This document shows positions 7,050 to 18,195 of a stretch of 64,000 nt of DNA, in pieces (the stretch's first letter is position 1; each line of letters begins with the position of its first letter). The stretch is from Mycolicibacterium austroafricanum (GTDB lineage: Bacteria > Actinomycetota > Actinomycetes > Mycobacteriales > Mycobacteriaceae): assembly GCF_902705885.1 (NCBI RefSeq), contig NZ_CACSIP010000003.1, positions 33,772 through 97,771 of the forward strand. The letters run 5' to 3'. The translations under genes and the position numbers were made by a program. Under the pieces are notes generated by a model. It did no database searches. It saw only the letters and a program-made list of their open reading frames with translations, and was not told the origin of the DNA.

Positions 7050-10000
7050 ATGCTCACTGACGCCGATACCGAAGCTCTGGCTCGCCGAGTCGGAGCGTTG
7101 CTTGCCGACGACGCCGAGTTTGCCGCGACACTTCCCGACAAGGACGTGTGCGCAGCCATTCTGAGTCCGGATGTCGGCTGGGTGGGCATCATGCGCCTGA
7201 TCGCGGAGGGCTACGCCGACCGACCCGCCCTGGGCCAGCGAGCCACCGAGATCGTCGACGTCGACGGTCGCCCCGCGGTAGGAGTGCTTGAGCGGTACGA
7301 CACCGTGACCTATGGGGAGCTCTGGGAGCGGGTGACCGCCGTGGCTGCGGTGTTCGCGGCGGCGGGTGTGCAACCCGGCGATCGCATAGCCACCCTGGGA
7401 TTTTGCAGTGTGGACTACACGACCGTCGATATGGCCGTGCCCCTGCTCGCGGGCGTATCGGTGCCCCTGCACGCCGGGGCCCCTGCCGGGCAACTACTAC
7501 CGATGGTCCAGGAGACGAGGCCCACGGTGATCGCCTGCAGCGCAGAGTACCTCGAGGTCGGTGTAGTGCTCGCGGAGGCGGTGGGACCGGCATTGATGGT
7601 CGTTTTTGATCACCATCCTGAGCTGGACGCTCACCGTGTAGCACTGCGGACTGCTCAAAGTCGGCTCGGCGCATCGGCTCAACCCGTCGTCGTCGAGACA
7701 CTCGCCCAGACGATCGAGAGGGGCCGCACGTTACCGGTACCGCCGGACCCCGAGTCCGACCCAGACCGCTTGGCGGCGATCGTGTACACCTCGGGCAGCA
7801 GCGGCAGCCCCAAGGGGGCGATGCAGCCCGAGAGCCTCACCCAAGCGATATGGACGTTGACCGCGGGAATTCTCGCCGAGCGAGGGTTCGCTCTCCCCGC
7901 GATCACCTTGAACTATCTGCCGATGAGTCACACCGCGGGCCGCGCCATGCTGTATTCGACGCTGGGCGCCGGCGGTGTCGCCTCCTTCGCCTCGAAGAGC
8001 GACATGTCCACCATCCTCGACGATCTTGCGCTCGTCCGACCGACTCAACTCAACTTCGTGCCTCGGGTGTGGGAGATGCTCTACCGTCAGTTCCTCGGTG
8101 AGTGTCGCCGGAGCGGATCCGAGGTGGCCGAAGAAGACGTGCTGGCAGACTTGCGCACTCGGGTACTCGGCGGACGCTACGTCACTGCGTTGACTGGATC
8201 GGCCCCGATCGCCGCAGATCTGGCCGCGTGGGTGGAGACGCTGCTCGGCTCGCATCTCATGAACGCCTTCGGTGCGACCGAGACTGGATCGTTGATCATC
8301 GACGGCCGGATCCAGCGCCCGCCGGTGTCGGATTACAAGCTCGTCGACGTTCCCGAGCTCGGCTATTTCAAGACCGACAAGCCGTATCCGCGCGGCGAGC
8401 TGCTGGTCAAATCTCACACGCTGTTCCGCGGGTACTACAAGCGCGAAGCATTGACCGCCGAGGTATTCGACGAGGACGGTTTCTACCGTACGGGCGACAT
8501 CGTGACCGAGCTGGGCCCAGATGACGTGCACTACGTCGATCGACGGAACAACGTCCTCAAGCTCTCCCAGGGTGAATTCGTCGCCGTGTCGAAGTTGGAG
8601 TCTCTGTACGTCAATTGCCCTCCGGTAGAGCAGATCTACGTCTACGGGAACTCCGAGCGATCCTTCTTGCTGGCGGTCGTGGTGCCCACCGAGGAGCTGC
8701 GCAACCACCACCAGGACCCTGATGTCAAGCGACAGATCCTCGACTCCTTGCGAAACGCCGCCCGTGACGCCGAACTTGAGACGTATGAGATCCCTCGCGA
8801 CATCGTCGTCGAGCCCGACCCGTTCACCCTCGACAACGGGCTCCTGAGCGGCATCAGAAAACCCTCGCGCCCGGCGTTGAAGGCGAAGTACGCACCTCGG
8901 CTCGAACAGCTGTACGTCGAACTCTCCGATGCCCACGATCAGCGGTTGCGGACCCTGAGCGAGCGTAGCGCGGACAGCCCGATCATCGATATCGTCCGCG
9001 GGGTTGCGGGCAGCCTGCTCGGCACTGCCACCGATGATCCGCCGGCCTCCGCGCGCTTCAATGACCTCGGCGGAGACTCGCTGTCGGCGCTCACCTTCGC
9101 CAACGCCCTCGAGGACATCTTCGATGTCGCGGTACCCGTCGGCGTGATAGTCAGCCCGGCAAGCGATCTGCACGCCATTGCCGACCTGATCAGGGACGAG
9201 AGGACATCGCAGAGCAGCCGCCCCACCTTCGGGTCGGTGCACGGGACCGACGCCACCGAAATCGCGGCGAGCGACCTCACGCTGGACAAGTTCGTCGAGA
9301 CATCCATACTTGACGGCGTACGCTCGCTGGCACCCCCCGCGCGTGACGTCACGACCGTCCTGCTGACCGGCGCAACGGGCTATCTCGGTCGCTTCCTGCT
9401 CATCGACTGGCTCGACAGGGTCAGCGCCGTGAACGGAAAGGTCGTGTGCCTGGTCCGCGCCAAGGACGACGAGGCGGCCCGTAGAAGACTCGACTCGGTA
9501 TTCGACAGCGGTGATGCCGACTTGCTGTCGCGCTACTCAGGGATGGCCGCCCCTCACCTCGAGGTCATCGCAGGGGACAAGGGCGCGGCGGACCTCGGGC
9601 TGGATCACACCACGTGGCAGCGCCTTGCCGGCGAGGTCGACTTGATCGTCGACCCTGCGGCGATGGTCAACCACATGCTTCCTTATCAGCAACTGTTCGC
9701 GCCCAATGTGGTCGGCACCGCCGAACTGATCCGGCTTGCCTTGACGGTCCGCCAGAAGCCGCTTGCCTTCGTCTCCAGTATCGGTGTGGGAGCCGTCATT
9801 CCGTTCGGAGAGTTCACCGAGGACGCCGACGTGCGACGAGTCGGCGCCAGGCGCTCGCTCGGGGATGACTATGCCAGCGGATATGCCAGTAGCAAATGGG
9901 CCGGTGAAGTTTTGCTGCACGAGGCGCACGACCTGTGCGGTCTGCCGGTGACCGTGTTTCGTTGCGACATGATCATGGCCGGCGGTAACTATCGCGGACA

Positions 10001-10568
10001 GCTCAACGTGCCGGACATGGTGACGCGGTTGATCCTCAGCGTCACGGCGACCGGGCTCGCGCCGTACTCGTTCTACCAACTCGACGAGCACGGTAACCGC
10101 CCTCGCGCTCACTTCGACGGGCTGCCGGTCGACTTCGTCGCCGACGCGATCTCGACACTGACCGCGGCACACCATCGGGTCGGCTTCCGGACGTTCCACG
10201 TGGTGAACCCGCACGACGACGGTATCGGACTCGACCAATACGTCGATTGGATGATTCGAGCAGGTCGCCAGGTGGAGCGCATTCGCGACTACAAGGAATG
10301 GCACTCTCGCTTCGAGACAGCGCTCCGGAACCTTCCGGAACGTCAGCGCCAGGCGTCATTGCTGCCGTTGCTGACCAGCTTCCGGTATCCGCAGCCTGCG
10401 CTCGCCGGGGCATTCGCGCCCACCGACAGGTTCCGGGCCGCCGTGGCGCAGTTCGGATTGGGCGCGGCAGGCGACATACCGCACATCGACTTCGGCATCA
10501 TCGAAAAGTACTTGTCCGATCTGGAATTGCTCGGACTGTTGGATACCGAGCACTACCATCGCGACTGA
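7050..10568 (+). CDS. car: carboxylic acid reductase (CAR; adenylation-carrier-reductase)
   Basis: A 1172-residue multidomain enzyme that reduces carboxylic acids to aldehydes with ATP and NADPH. Domains in order: an adenylation domain with the phosphate-binding loop YTSGSSGSPKG near residue 245 and the YLPMSHTAGRAMLYSTL block; a carrier domain with the phosphopantetheine site LGGDSLSAL (Ser about 677); and a Rossmann reductase domain starting at TGATGYLGR near 773. Length matches known CARs (about 1170). ATG 7050 is chosen because family proteins begin just before the conserved ALARRVGALLADD helix; longer frames add non-family residues. It needs a phosphopantetheinyl transferase encoded elsewhere. 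Confidence 0.95.
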   Translation: MLTDADTEALARRVGALLADDAEFAATLPDKDVCAAILSPDVGWVGIMRLIAEGYADRPALGQRATEIVDVDGRPAVGVLERYDTVTYGELWERVTAVAAVFAAAGVQPGDRIATLGFCSVDYTTVDMAVPLLAGVSVPLHAGAPAGQLLPMVQETRPTVIACSAEYLEVGVVLAEAVGPALMVVFDHHPELDAHRVALRTAQSRLGASAQPVVVETLAQTIERGRTLPVPPDPESDPDRLAAIVYTSGSSGSPKGAMQPESLTQAIWTLTAGILAERGFALPAITLNYLPMSHTAGRAMLYSTLGAGGVASFASKSDMSTILDDLALVRPTQLNFVPRVWEMLYRQFLGECRRSGSEVAEEDVLADLRTRVLGGRYVTALTGSAPIAADLAAWVETLLGSHLMNAFGATETGSLIIDGRIQRPPVSDYKLVDVPELGYFKTDKPYPRGELLVKSHTLFRGYYKREALTAEVFDEDGFYRTGDIVTELGPDDVHYVDRRNNVLKLSQGEFVAVSKLESLYVNCPPVEQIYVYGNSERSFLLAVVVPTEELRNHHQDPDVKRQILDSLRNAARDAELETYEIPRDIVVEPDPFTLDNGLLSGIRKPSRPALKAKYAPRLEQLYVELSDAHDQRLRTLSERSADSPIIDIVRGVAGSLLGTATDDPPASARFNDLGGDSLSALTFANALEDIFDVAVPVGVIVSPASDLHAIADLIRDERTSQSSRPTFGSVHGTDATEIAASDLTLDKFVETSILDGVRSLAPPARDVTTVLLTGATGYLGRFLLIDWLDRVSAVNGKVVCLVRAKDDEAARRRLDSVFDSGDADLLSRYSGMAAPHLEVIAGDKGAADLGLDHTTWQRLAGEVDLIVDPAAMVNHMLPYQQLFAPNVVGTAELIRLALTVRQKPLAFVSSIGVGAVIPFGEFTEDADVRRVGARRSLGDDYASGYASSKWAGEVLLHEAHDLCGLPVTVFRCDMIMAGGNYRGQLNVPDMVTRLILSVTATGLAPYSFYQLDEHGNRPRAHFDGLPVDFVADAISTLTAAHHRVGFRTFHVVNPHDDGIGLDQYVDWMIRAGRQVERIRDYKEWHSRFETALRNLPERQRQASLLPLLTSFRYPQPALAGAFAPTDRFRAAVAQFGLGAAGDIPHIDFGIIEKYLSDLELLGLLDTEHYHRD

Positions 10569-10647
10569 ATACCAGCGCCGGGCCTTGGATTGTCCGGCAT
10601 ATGGATCGGCGAATCGGCTCAACCCGTCCGGTTACCCGGGGTCGCAG

Positions 10648-11376
10648 TCAGAGCTTCGACGCGGCTTCCTCGTCGAGCAACCACACCGTGGCATCCGTGC
10701 CTACCGCGCCCGCCGAAGGCACGTCCACGGGATCCGCGCCGCCGACAGCCGCGGCCACTGCTTCGGCCTTGGCGGCCCCGGAGACCACCAACCAGACCTC
10801 CCTGGACCGCTGAACCGCCGGCAACGTCAATGTGATTCGGCGTGGAGGCGGCTTGGGGGAGTCCGGCACGCCGACTACCAGCCGCTCGGTCTCCCGTACC
10901 GCCGCGGTGTCGGGGAACAGCGAGTTGATGTGGCCCTCCCCTCCCATGCCCAACAGGTGGACATCGAACTCGGGGCCCGATTGGAAGTTCTCCTCCAGCA
11001 ATTGCGCGTATCCCTGCGCGGCCGCGTCGAGGTCGTCGCCGAACTCACCGTCCGTTGCGGCCATCGCGTGCACGTTCGTGGCGGGGATACCGACGTGATC
11101 CAGCAGTGCCTCCCGAGCCTGCTTATCGTTGCGCTCGTCGTCGTCAGCCGGGACAAAACGCTCGTCACCCCAGTAGACGTGCACCTTGGCCCAGTCGATC
11201 TCGTCGGTGCGTTCACCGACCCGCTTGAGCAACGCGATACCGGTGCCGCCCCCGGTCAGTACGACGGCAGCCTGATCGCGCTCCGCGATCGCCACAAGAA
11301 TAGTGTCGACCAGGCGGTCGCCGGCCGCGGTTGCCAACTCCGTACTGTCGGAGTAGGTCTCGATGATCGGACTCAT
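10648..11376 (-). CDS. pgl: 6-phosphogluconolactonase
   Basis: A 242-residue enzyme of the DevB/Pgl type that hydrolyses 6-phosphogluconolactone in the oxidative pentose phosphate pathway. Motifs seen: VLTGGGTG near the N-terminus, [15 protein letters not shown], and [15 protein letters not shown] with the family's Gly-x-Gly-x-x-His pattern. It is the last gene of the leftward tkt-tal-zwf-opcA-pgl operon. Its ATG overlaps the opcA stop by 4 nt (ATGA), so translation is probably coupled. The convergent car gene ends 79 nt away. Confidence 0.95.
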   Translation of the reverse strand: MSPIIETYSDSTELATAAGDRLVDTILVAIAERDQAAVVLTGGGTGIALLKRVGERTDEIDWAKVHVYWGDERFVPADDDERNDKQAREALLDHVGIPATNVHAMAATDGEFGDDLDAAAQGYAQLLEENFQSGPEFDVHLLGMGGEGHINSLFPDTAAVRETERLVVGVPDSPKPPPRRITLTLPAVQRSREVWLVVSGAAKAEAVAAAVGGADPVDVPSAGAVGTDATVWLLDEEAASKL

Positions 11377-12284
11377 ACGTAGATCACTTTGTCGATTCCT
11401 CCCAGCGCTTCGTGGTAGATCTCGTCCGGGTCGAGTCGGCGCATGTCCTCAGCCAGACACTCCCGGGTCTCTCTGCGGGCCAACGGAACCAGTGTGTCCG
11501 GCTTGGCCGTGCGGGTGATTGTCGCGGTGATTCCATCCTGCGGGCGACTGAGGGTGATGGTCTCACTGGATCGAACCAACTCGACTTTGAGGTCGCCCAC
11601 GGCACGACGCACCTGCCCGTCGATGCGACTCGCCAGCCAGCCGGCCAGGATGTCGAGGGCAGGTTCGGTCTTCAGCCCCGACACCAGCGCCGAGGTGACG
11701 GGTTCATGCGGTGCCTGATCCAGCGCCGCGGTGAGCAGCGCCCGCCAGTAGGTGATCCGACTCCACGCCAGGTCGGTGTCTCCCGATGTGTAACCGTCGA
11801 GACGACTCTTGATCGCCTCCAACGGGTCGGGACCGTTCGTCGCATCCGTGATACGGCGGATCGCCAACTTGCCCAACGGATCTTCGGCGGGAACCGGGGG
11901 AGCGACATCTGGCCACCACGTCACCACGGGGGTGTCGGGAAGAAGGAACGGTGTGACCACGCTGCTGGCGTGCCGGGCCAGTGGGCCGGACAGCCGCAGC
12001 ACGACGACCTCGTTGGCCCCGGCGTCCCGCCCGACACGCAACTGTGCATCGAGCCGGGCGTCGCCGGCGAGTCGGTCACCGGGAGTCACCACGATGACGC
12101 GACAAGGATGCTCGCGGCTGGCCGCGTTGGCCGCCTCGATCGACTCCTCCAGCAGCGCTTCGGTATCCGGTGCGATGACCAACGTCAACACGCGCCCGAG
12201 CGTGATGGCGCCACCCTCTTCGCGGAGCGCGACGATCTTCTTGTTGATGACATCGGTGGTGCTGTCCGGTAGGTCGACGATCAT
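11373..12284 (-). CDS. opcA: glucose-6-phosphate dehydrogenase assembly protein OpcA
   Basis: A 303-residue OpcA protein, needed in actinobacteria and cyanobacteria for assembly and activity of glucose-6-phosphate dehydrogenase. It starts [35 protein letters not shown] and contains TWWPDVAPP, both typical of mycobacterial OpcA. The ATG at 12284 shares one base with the zwf stop (TAATG). That coupling makes it a better start than the ATG 15 nt upstream. It is followed by pgl with a 4-nt overlap. Confidence 0.95.
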   Translation of the reverse strand: MIVDLPDSTTDVINKKIVALREEGGAITLGRVLTLVIAPDTEALLEESIEAANAASREHPCRVIVVTPGDRLAGDARLDAQLRVGRDAGANEVVVLRLSGPLARHASSVVTPFLLPDTPVVTWWPDVAPPVPAEDPLGKLAIRRITDATNGPDPLEAIKSRLDGYTSGDTDLAWSRITYWRALLTAALDQAPHEPVTSALVSGLKTEPALDILAGWLASRIDGQVRRAVGDLKVELVRSSETITLSRPQDGITATITRTAKPDTLVPLARRETRECLAEDMRRLDPDEIYHEALGGIDKVIYV

Positions 12285-13813
12285 TACGGGCGTCTCCATT
12301 CCCGGCCAGACCGTTGCAGCATCTCGAACGCCGATTCAGGACCCCAGGTGCCGGACTCGTAGGTGTCGGGCTTGCCGTGGGATGCCCAATGTTCCAGCGC
12401 CGGATCCAAGATCTTCCAGGCCAACTCGACCTCCGCGTTGACCGGGAACAACGATGGTTCACCGAGCAGCACATCGAGGATCAGGCGTTCGTATGCCTCG
12501 GGGGAGTCCTCGGCGAAGGCCGAACCGTAGGAGAAGTCCATGCTGACGTCGCGGACCTCCATCTTGTTTCCCGGGATCTTGGAGCCGAATCGCAAGGTGA
12601 TGCCCTCGTCGGGCTGCACCCGGATCACCAGGGCGTTCTTGCCGAGTTCTTCGGTCATGGTGGCGTCGAAGGGCAGATGCGGTGCGCGCTTGAAGATCAA
12701 CGCGATCTCAGTCACCCTGCGGCCCAGCCGTTTACCGGTGCGCAGGTAGAAAGGGACTCCCGCCCAGCGTCGAGTGTCCACGTCGACGGTGATCGCCGCG
12801 AACGTCTCCGTCGTCGAGGTTTTGGAGAACCCCTCTTCGTCGAGCAGGCCGACCACCTTCGCACCACCCTGCCAGCCTGCGGCGTACTGGCCCCGCGAGG
12901 TGTTGAGATCCAGCGGCTCGGCCAGTTGGGTCGCCGAAAGCACCTTGATCTTCTCCGCCTGCAACTCCGACGGATGGAAGCTGACCGGCTCCTCCATGGC
13001 GGTGAGCGCCAGCAGCTGCAGGAGGTGGTTCTGGATCACGTCCCGCGCCGCGCCGACACCGTCGTAATAGCCGCCGCGGCCGCCCAGCCCGATGTCCTCG
13101 GCCATCGTGATCTGCACGTGGTCGACGTAGTGGGCATTCCAAATCGGCTCGAACATCTGGTTCGCGAAGCGCAGCGCCAGGATGTTCTGGACGGTTTCCT
13201 TGCCCAGGTAGTGGTCGATGCGGAACACCGACGACTCGGGAAAGACGCTGTTCACCAGGCTGTTCAGGTCTTCGGCGCTGGACAGGTCGTGGCCGAAGGG
13301 CTTTTCGATGATCACCCGGCTCCAGCAGCCGTCCGGCTTCTCCGCGAGCCCTGACCGGGAGAGCTGTTCGAGCACCTGGGGGAACGCCTTCGGCGGGATG
13401 GACAGATAGAACGCGTGATTGCCGCCGGTGCCGCGCTCTGCGTCCAGCTTGTGCAGAGTGTCGCTGAGTTGATCGAACGCGCTGTCGTCGTCGAAAGTGC
13501 CCTGGACGAATCGGAAACCCTCAGCCAGCCGGTCCCAGACTTCCTGCCGGAACGGCGTGCGTGCATGCTGTTTGACCGCGTCGTAGACGATTTTTGCGAA
13601 GTCCTCGTCGGCCCAGTCGCGGCGCGCGAAGCCGATGAGCGAAAAGCTCGGGGACAGCAGACCACGGTTCGCCAGATCGTAGATGGCCGGCATCAGCTTC
13701 TTGCGCGCGAGATCACCGGTGACACCGAAGATCACCACCCCGCACGGGCCGGCGATCCGCGGCATGCGCTTATCGCGCTTGTCCCGCAACGGGTTATGCC
13801 ACGGCTGGCTCAT
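12284..13813 (-). CDS. zwf: glucose-6-phosphate 1-dehydrogenase
   Basis: A 509-residue enzyme oxidising glucose 6-phosphate with NADP (some actinobacterial forms also use F420 or NAD, but this family is the classical one). The cofactor loop GVTGDLARKKLMPA is near residue 30, EKPFGHDL follows, and the catalytic signature RIDHYLGKETVQN is clear. It ends in the TAATG coupling with opcA and starts 9 nt after tal. It is the first committed step of the pentose phosphate operon. Confidence 0.97.
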   Translation of the reverse strand: MSQPWHNPLRDKRDKRMPRIAGPCGVVIFGVTGDLARKKLMPAIYDLANRGLLSPSFSLIGFARRDWADEDFAKIVYDAVKQHARTPFRQEVWDRLAEGFRFVQGTFDDDSAFDQLSDTLHKLDAERGTGGNHAFYLSIPPKAFPQVLEQLSRSGLAEKPDGCWSRVIIEKPFGHDLSSAEDLNSLVNSVFPESSVFRIDHYLGKETVQNILALRFANQMFEPIWNAHYVDHVQITMAEDIGLGGRGGYYDGVGAARDVIQNHLLQLLALTAMEEPVSFHPSELQAEKIKVLSATQLAEPLDLNTSRGQYAAGWQGGAKVVGLLDEEGFSKTSTTETFAAITVDVDTRRWAGVPFYLRTGKRLGRRVTEIALIFKRAPHLPFDATMTEELGKNALVIRVQPDEGITLRFGSKIPGNKMEVRDVSMDFSYGSAFAEDSPEAYERLILDVLLGEPSLFPVNAEVELAWKILDPALEHWASHGKPDTYESGTWGPESAFEMLQRSGREWRRP

Positions 13814-13822
13814 AGCCCGCAG

Positions 13823-14938
13823 TCACTTCTTGTCGTCGAGTTGACCCTGCGTGGCGTCGAGCAGTTCCTGCCACGACTTCTCGAACTTCTCCACGCCCTC
13901 GTTCTCGAGGGCGAGGAACACGTCGGTGAGGTCGATCCCGACCGCGGCGAGCTCGTCGAACACCTTCTGGGATTCGGCCCCGCGCCCGGTGATCGTGTCC
14001 CCGGTGACGACCCCGTGGTCGGCGACGGCGTCCATGGTCTTCTCCGGCATGGTGTTCACGGTGTTGGGGGCGACCAACTCGGTTACGTAGAGCGTGTCCG
14101 AGTAGTCCGGATTCTTCACGCCGGTTGATGCCCACAGCGGCCGCTGGACCCGGGCTCCCTTCGATTTCAGCGCCTCGAATCGGTCACCGCCGAGGAAGAC
14201 CTCCTCGTAGGCGGCGTAGGCGAGTCTCGCGTTCGCGACTCCTGCCTTGCCGCGCAGCGCCAACGCCTCCTCGCCGCCGATGTCCTCGAGTCGCTTGTCG
14301 ATCTCGGTATCCACCCGGGAGACGAAGAAGGACGCCACCGAGTGGATCCGCGACAGGTCGTGACCGGCGGCTGCGGCGGCCTCAAGCCCGGCCAGGTAGG
14401 CATCCATCACGGCACGGTGGCGCTCGACGGAGAAGATCAGCGTCACGTTCACCGAGATGCCCTCGGCGATCACCGCGGTGATGGCCGGCAGGCCGGCCTC
14501 GGTAGCGGGGATCTTGATCAGCAGGTTGGGCCGGTCCACGATCTTCCACAGCTCGACGGCCTGCAGGATCGTCTTGTCGGTGTCGTGGGCGAGCCGCGGG
14601 TCGACCTCGATGGACACCCGGCCGTCCACCCCGTCGGACAGTTCGTACTGCTTGGCGAGCACGTCGCAGGCGTTGCGGACGTCATCGGTGGTCACCGTCC
14701 GGATGGTGGCGTCGACGTCGGCGCCGCGATCGGCGAGCTGCTTGACCTGCGCGTCGTAGGCGTTGCCCTTGGACAGCGCCGCCTGGAAGATCGACGGGTT
14801 GGTCGTCACGCCGACGACCGACTTGGTGTCGATCAGTTCCTGCAGGTTGCCGGTCTGGAGTCGGTCACGGGACAGGTCGTCCAGCCACACCGATACGCCT
14901 GCGGCGGCCAGAGCGGCCAGGTTCGGGTTCTGAGTCAT
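13823..14938 (-). CDS. tal: transaldolase
   Basis: A 371-residue transaldolase of the long actinobacterial type. It transfers dihydroxyacetone units between sedoheptulose 7-phosphate and glyceraldehyde 3-phosphate. [10 protein letters not shown] near the start, TNPSIFQAA, the active-site Lys segment [15 protein letters not shown] and [20 protein letters not shown] are all present. Expected length. It lies between tkt (13 nt upstream) and zwf (9 nt downstream) in the leftward operon. Confidence 0.97.
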   Translation of the reverse strand: MTQNPNLAALAAAGVSVWLDDLSRDRLQTGNLQELIDTKSVVGVTTNPSIFQAALSKGNAYDAQVKQLADRGADVDATIRTVTTDDVRNACDVLAKQYELSDGVDGRVSIEVDPRLAHDTDKTILQAVELWKIVDRPNLLIKIPATEAGLPAITAVIAEGISVNVTLIFSVERHRAVMDAYLAGLEAAAAAGHDLSRIHSVASFFVSRVDTEIDKRLEDIGGEEALALRGKAGVANARLAYAAYEEVFLGGDRFEALKSKGARVQRPLWASTGVKNPDYSDTLYVTELVAPNTVNTMPEKTMDAVADHGVVTGDTITGRGAESQKVFDELAAVGIDLTDVFLALENEGVEKFEKSWQELLDATQGQLDDKK

Positions 14939-14951
14939 GTCGTTTCCTTAG

Positions 14952-17045
14952 TTAGTTGGCGATGGTGCGCTCCGCGGCGGCCACCACTGCCTCTGGGGTG
15001 AAACCGAACTCGCGGAACAGAGTCTTGTCGTCGGCGGACTCGCCGTAGTGCTCGATGGAGATGATCTCGCCGGTGTCGCCGACGAGCTTGTACCAGCTCT
15101 GCGCGACGCCGGCTTCGATGGCCACCCGCGCGGACACGGTGGGCGGCAGCACGCTGTCCCGGTACTCCTGGGGCTGCGATTCGAACCACTCGATGCACGG
15201 CATCGAGACGACGTATGTCGAGATGTTCTTGCCCTCCAGTATCTTTCGGGCCTCGACCGCCACCTGTACCTCTGAACCGGTTGCGATCAGGATCACGTCG
15301 GCGTCCTCGGCGGGTGTGCCACCGCCGAGTACGTAGCCGCCCCGGGCCACACCCTCGGCGCTGGTGCCCTCGAGTACGGGTACCCCCTGCCTGGTGAGAA
15401 TGAACCCGACCGGTCCGCTGCCGTTGCCGCGGGCGATGATGCTGCGCCACGCGTAGGCCGTCTCGTTGGGATCGCCCGGGCGCACCACCGACAGATTCGG
15501 GATCGCCCGAAGCGCGGCGAGGTGCTCGATCGGTTGGTGGGTGGGACCGTCCTCGCCGAGACCGATCGAGTCATGGGTCCAGATGTAGATGGTGTCGATG
15601 TCCATCAGCGACGCCAACCGCACCGCGGGTCGCATGTAGTCGGAGAACTGCAGGAAGGTGCCGCCGAACGCCCGGGTCGGCCCGTGCAGCACGATGCCGG
15701 ACAGGATGGCGCCCATGGCGTGCTCGCGGATACCGAAATGCAACACCCGTCCGTACCAGTCCGCGGTGAAGTCGTCGGTGGAGATCGACGGCGGCCCAAA
15801 GGACTTCACCCCCTTGATGGTGGTGTTGTTACTGCCGGCGAGGTCGGCCGAGCCACCCCACAACTCGGGCAGCTTCGGCGCCACGTCATTGAGCACCTGA
15901 CCGAATGCTGCGCGCGTCGCGACGGCCTTCGAGCCCGGCTCCCAGTACGTGAGGTCGGCGTCCCAGCTGTCGGGCAGCTCCTGGGCCAGCAGGCGGTCGA
16001 GCAGCTTCTTGCGCTCCGGTTCGCGTTCGGCCCAGGCATCGAACTCGGGCTGCCACTTCTCGTGCGCCTCGCGGCCACGATCCACCAGCTTGCGGGTGTG
16101 CTCGATGACTTCGTCGCGCACCTCGAACGTCTTGTCGGGGTCGAACCCGAGAACCTTCTTGGTGGCGGCGACCTCGTCGTCGCCGAGCGCAGAGCCGTGC
16201 ACGCCGCCGGTGTTCATCTTCGTCGGCGCGGGATATCCGATGATCGTGCGCAGGGCGATGAACGACGGCTTGTCGGTGACGGCACGGGCGGCCTCGATGG
16301 CTTCTTCGATTCCAGCGACGTTCTCGCCGCCCTCGACCTCCTGGACGTGCCAGCCGTAGGCCCGGTAGCGCGCCGCGACGTCCTCGGAGAGCGCGATGTT
16401 GGTGTCGTGCTCGATGGAGATCTGGTTCTTGTCGTAGAAGACGATCAGGTTGCCGAGCTGCTGGGTGCCCGCCAGTGACGACGCCTCGCTGGTGATGCCT
16501 TCTTCGATGTCGCCGTCAGAGGCGATGACATAGATGTGGTGGTCGAACGGGCTGGTGCCCGGCGCGGCGTCCGGGTCGAACAATCCGCGTTCGTAGCGCG
16601 CCGCCATGGCCATCCCCACCGCCGAGGCCAGGCCCTGGCCGAGCGGCCCGGTGGTGATCTCCACACCCCTGGTGTGCCGGAACTCGGGGTGGCCCGGGGT
16701 CTTCGACTTGAACGTCCGCAGCGCCTCGATGTCGGACAGTTCCAGACCGAAGCCCCCCAGATACAGCTGGATGTACAGCGTGAGGCTGGAGTGGCCGCAC
16801 GACAGGACGAACCGGTCGCGGCCGAGCCAGTGGACGTCGCTCGGGTCGTGGCGCATCTGGCGTTGGAAGAGGGTGTAGGCCAGCGGGGCCAGGCTCATCG
16901 CGGTGCCCGGGTGGCCACTGCCGACCTTCTGGACGGCGTCCGCGGCGAGCACTCGGACGGTGTCGACCGACTGGGTGTCCAGGTCGGTCCAGTCCTCCGG
17001 ATGGTTCGGTCGGGTGAGGGAAGTGATCTCTTCCGTGGTGGTCAC
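14952..17045 (-). CDS. tkt: transketolase
   Basis: A 697-residue thiamine-diphosphate enzyme of the non-oxidative pentose phosphate pathway. Visible motifs: [11 protein letters not shown], the ThDP/Mg motif [33 protein letters not shown] and the [19 protein letters not shown] end. The GTG at 17045 ([13 protein letters not shown]) is chosen over the 37-codon longer frame: AAGGAG lies 8 nt before it and it matches the known mycobacterial N-terminus. First gene of the operon, divergent from ctaB. Confidence 0.97.
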   Translation of the reverse strand: MTTTEEITSLTRPNHPEDWTDLDTQSVDTVRVLAADAVQKVGSGHPGTAMSLAPLAYTLFQRQMRHDPSDVHWLGRDRFVLSCGHSSLTLYIQLYLGGFGLELSDIEALRTFKSKTPGHPEFRHTRGVEITTGPLGQGLASAVGMAMAARYERGLFDPDAAPGTSPFDHHIYVIASDGDIEEGITSEASSLAGTQQLGNLIVFYDKNQISIEHDTNIALSEDVAARYRAYGWHVQEVEGGENVAGIEEAIEAARAVTDKPSFIALRTIIGYPAPTKMNTGGVHGSALGDDEVAATKKVLGFDPDKTFEVRDEVIEHTRKLVDRGREAHEKWQPEFDAWAEREPERKKLLDRLLAQELPDSWDADLTYWEPGSKAVATRAAFGQVLNDVAPKLPELWGGSADLAGSNNTTIKGVKSFGPPSISTDDFTADWYGRVLHFGIREHAMGAILSGIVLHGPTRAFGGTFLQFSDYMRPAVRLASLMDIDTIYIWTHDSIGLGEDGPTHQPIEHLAALRAIPNLSVVRPGDPNETAYAWRSIIARGNGSGPVGFILTRQGVPVLEGTSAEGVARGGYVLGGGTPAEDADVILIATGSEVQVAVEARKILEGKNISTYVVSMPCIEWFESQPQEYRDSVLPPTVSARVAIEAGVAQSWYKLVGDTGEIISIEHYGESADDKTLFREFGFTPEAVVAAAERTIAN

Positions 17046-17156
17046 GAGGCGCACTCCTTGGATAGGCGGGGGCGTGTCGATCCGCAACAACCACCCTAAT
17101 GGGGAACGCCGCGCCGACGCATGGGTCGGCCCGGTCTCGGTGAACCGACCCTGCAA

Positions 17157-17186
17157 TTACGGGGATCGGCACCCGCGGTCTACCAT
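17157..17186 (+). promoter_or_regulatory. candidate ctaB promoter
   Basis: TTACGG (17157-17162) and TACCAT (17181-17186) are separated by 18 nt, about 55 nt before the ctaB start. The tkt promoter must lie in the same 196-bp divergent region. Assigned by consensus only. Confidence 0.4.
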
Positions 17187-17241
17187 CGTGTGTAGTAGAC
17201 GCCCGTGGCGTGGCACGCTGTCTTGTTGAGGAGTTGGTTGC

Positions 17242-18195
17242 GTGAGGATTCGCGAAGGCCACCTCGTCAGCGACTCCACCGAGGGGGCAGCGGGATCCTC
17301 GCACCGGTTCCGCACCACGCTGCTCGGCTACCTCGCGCTGACGAAGCCGCGGGTGATCGAGTTGCTCCTCGTCACCACCATCCCGGCGATGCTGCTGGCC
17401 GGTCGGGGCACGGTCGACCCGCTGCTGATCCTGAACACGCTGTTCGGCGGACTGCTCGCGGCAGCGGGAGCCAACACCCTCAACTGTGTTGCCGACGCCG
17501 ACATCGACAAGATGATGAAGCGCACCGAGCGCAGGCCGTTGGCTCGTGCCACGGTGCCGCGCAGCCACGCTTTCGTGTTCGGCATCGCGCTGTCGGTCGC
17601 CTCGTTCTTCTGGTTGTGGTGGACGACGAACCTGCTCTCGGCTCACCTCGCCGGTGCCACGATCGCGTTCTACGTGCTCGTCTACACGCTGCTGCTGAAG
17701 CGACGCACCTCGCAGAACGTGGTGTGGGGTGGAGCGGCCGGCTGCATGCCGGTGATGATCGGGTGGTCCGCGGTGACCGGCACGATCCAGTGGCCCGCCC
17801 TGGTGATGTTCCTCATCATCTTCTTCTGGACGCCGCCACACACCTGGGCCCTGGCCATGCGCTACAAGGAGGACTACCGGGCGGCCGGTGTGCCGATGCT
17901 GCCCGCGGTGGCCACCGAGCAGCAGGTCACCAAGCAGATCCTCATCTACACCTGGCTGACCGTCATCGCGACGCTGGCGCTCGCCCTTGCCACCGGCTGG
18001 TTGTACGCGGCGGTGGCGATCGTGGCGGGCACCTGGTTCCTGGTGATGGCCCACCAGCTGTACTCCGGCGTGCGGCGCGGTGAGGCCGTCAAGCCGTTGA
18101 GATTGTTCCTGCAGTCCAACAACTACCTCGCAGTGGTGTTCCTGGCGCTGGCAGTCGATTCCGCGCTGGCGTTGCCCACCCTGTTCACGGTCTAG
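17242..18195 (+). CDS. ctaB: protoheme IX farnesyltransferase (heme O synthase)
   Basis: A 317-residue UbiA-family membrane prenyltransferase that converts heme B to heme O for the aa3 cytochrome oxidase. It has about nine membrane segments and the two Asp-rich prenyl-binding motifs: [15 protein letters not shown] and, later, [17 protein letters not shown] 17242 has GAGGAG 8 nt upstream. Its stop overlaps that of the convergent arfB gene through a shared CTAG. ctaA, the next enzyme of heme A synthesis, is 3 kb away. Confidence 0.96.
   Translation: MRIREGHLVSDSTEGAAGSSHRFRTTLLGYLALTKPRVIELLLVTTIPAMLLAGRGTVDPLLILNTLFGGLLAAAGANTLNCVADADIDKMMKRTERRPLARATVPRSHAFVFGIALSVASFFWLWWTTNLLSAHLAGATIAFYVLVYTLLLKRRTSQNVVWGGAAGCMPVMIGWSAVTGTIQWPALVMFLIIFFWTPPHTWALAMRYKEDYRAAGVPMLPAVATEQQVTKQILIYTWLTVIATLALALATGWLYAAVAIVAGTWFLVMAHQLYSGVRRGEAVKPLRLFLQSNNYLAVVFLALAVDSALALPTLFTV

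Noticed and set aside
10569..10647. GCCGG/CCGGC hairpin between car and pgl considered as a bidirectional terminator
   Set aside because: Only five base pairs with a long loop and no T-run on either side.
16516..18054. A 512-codon minus-strand frame across tkt and ctaB
   Set aside because: It is out of frame with tkt and antisense to ctaB; repetitive Arg/His/Gly composition.
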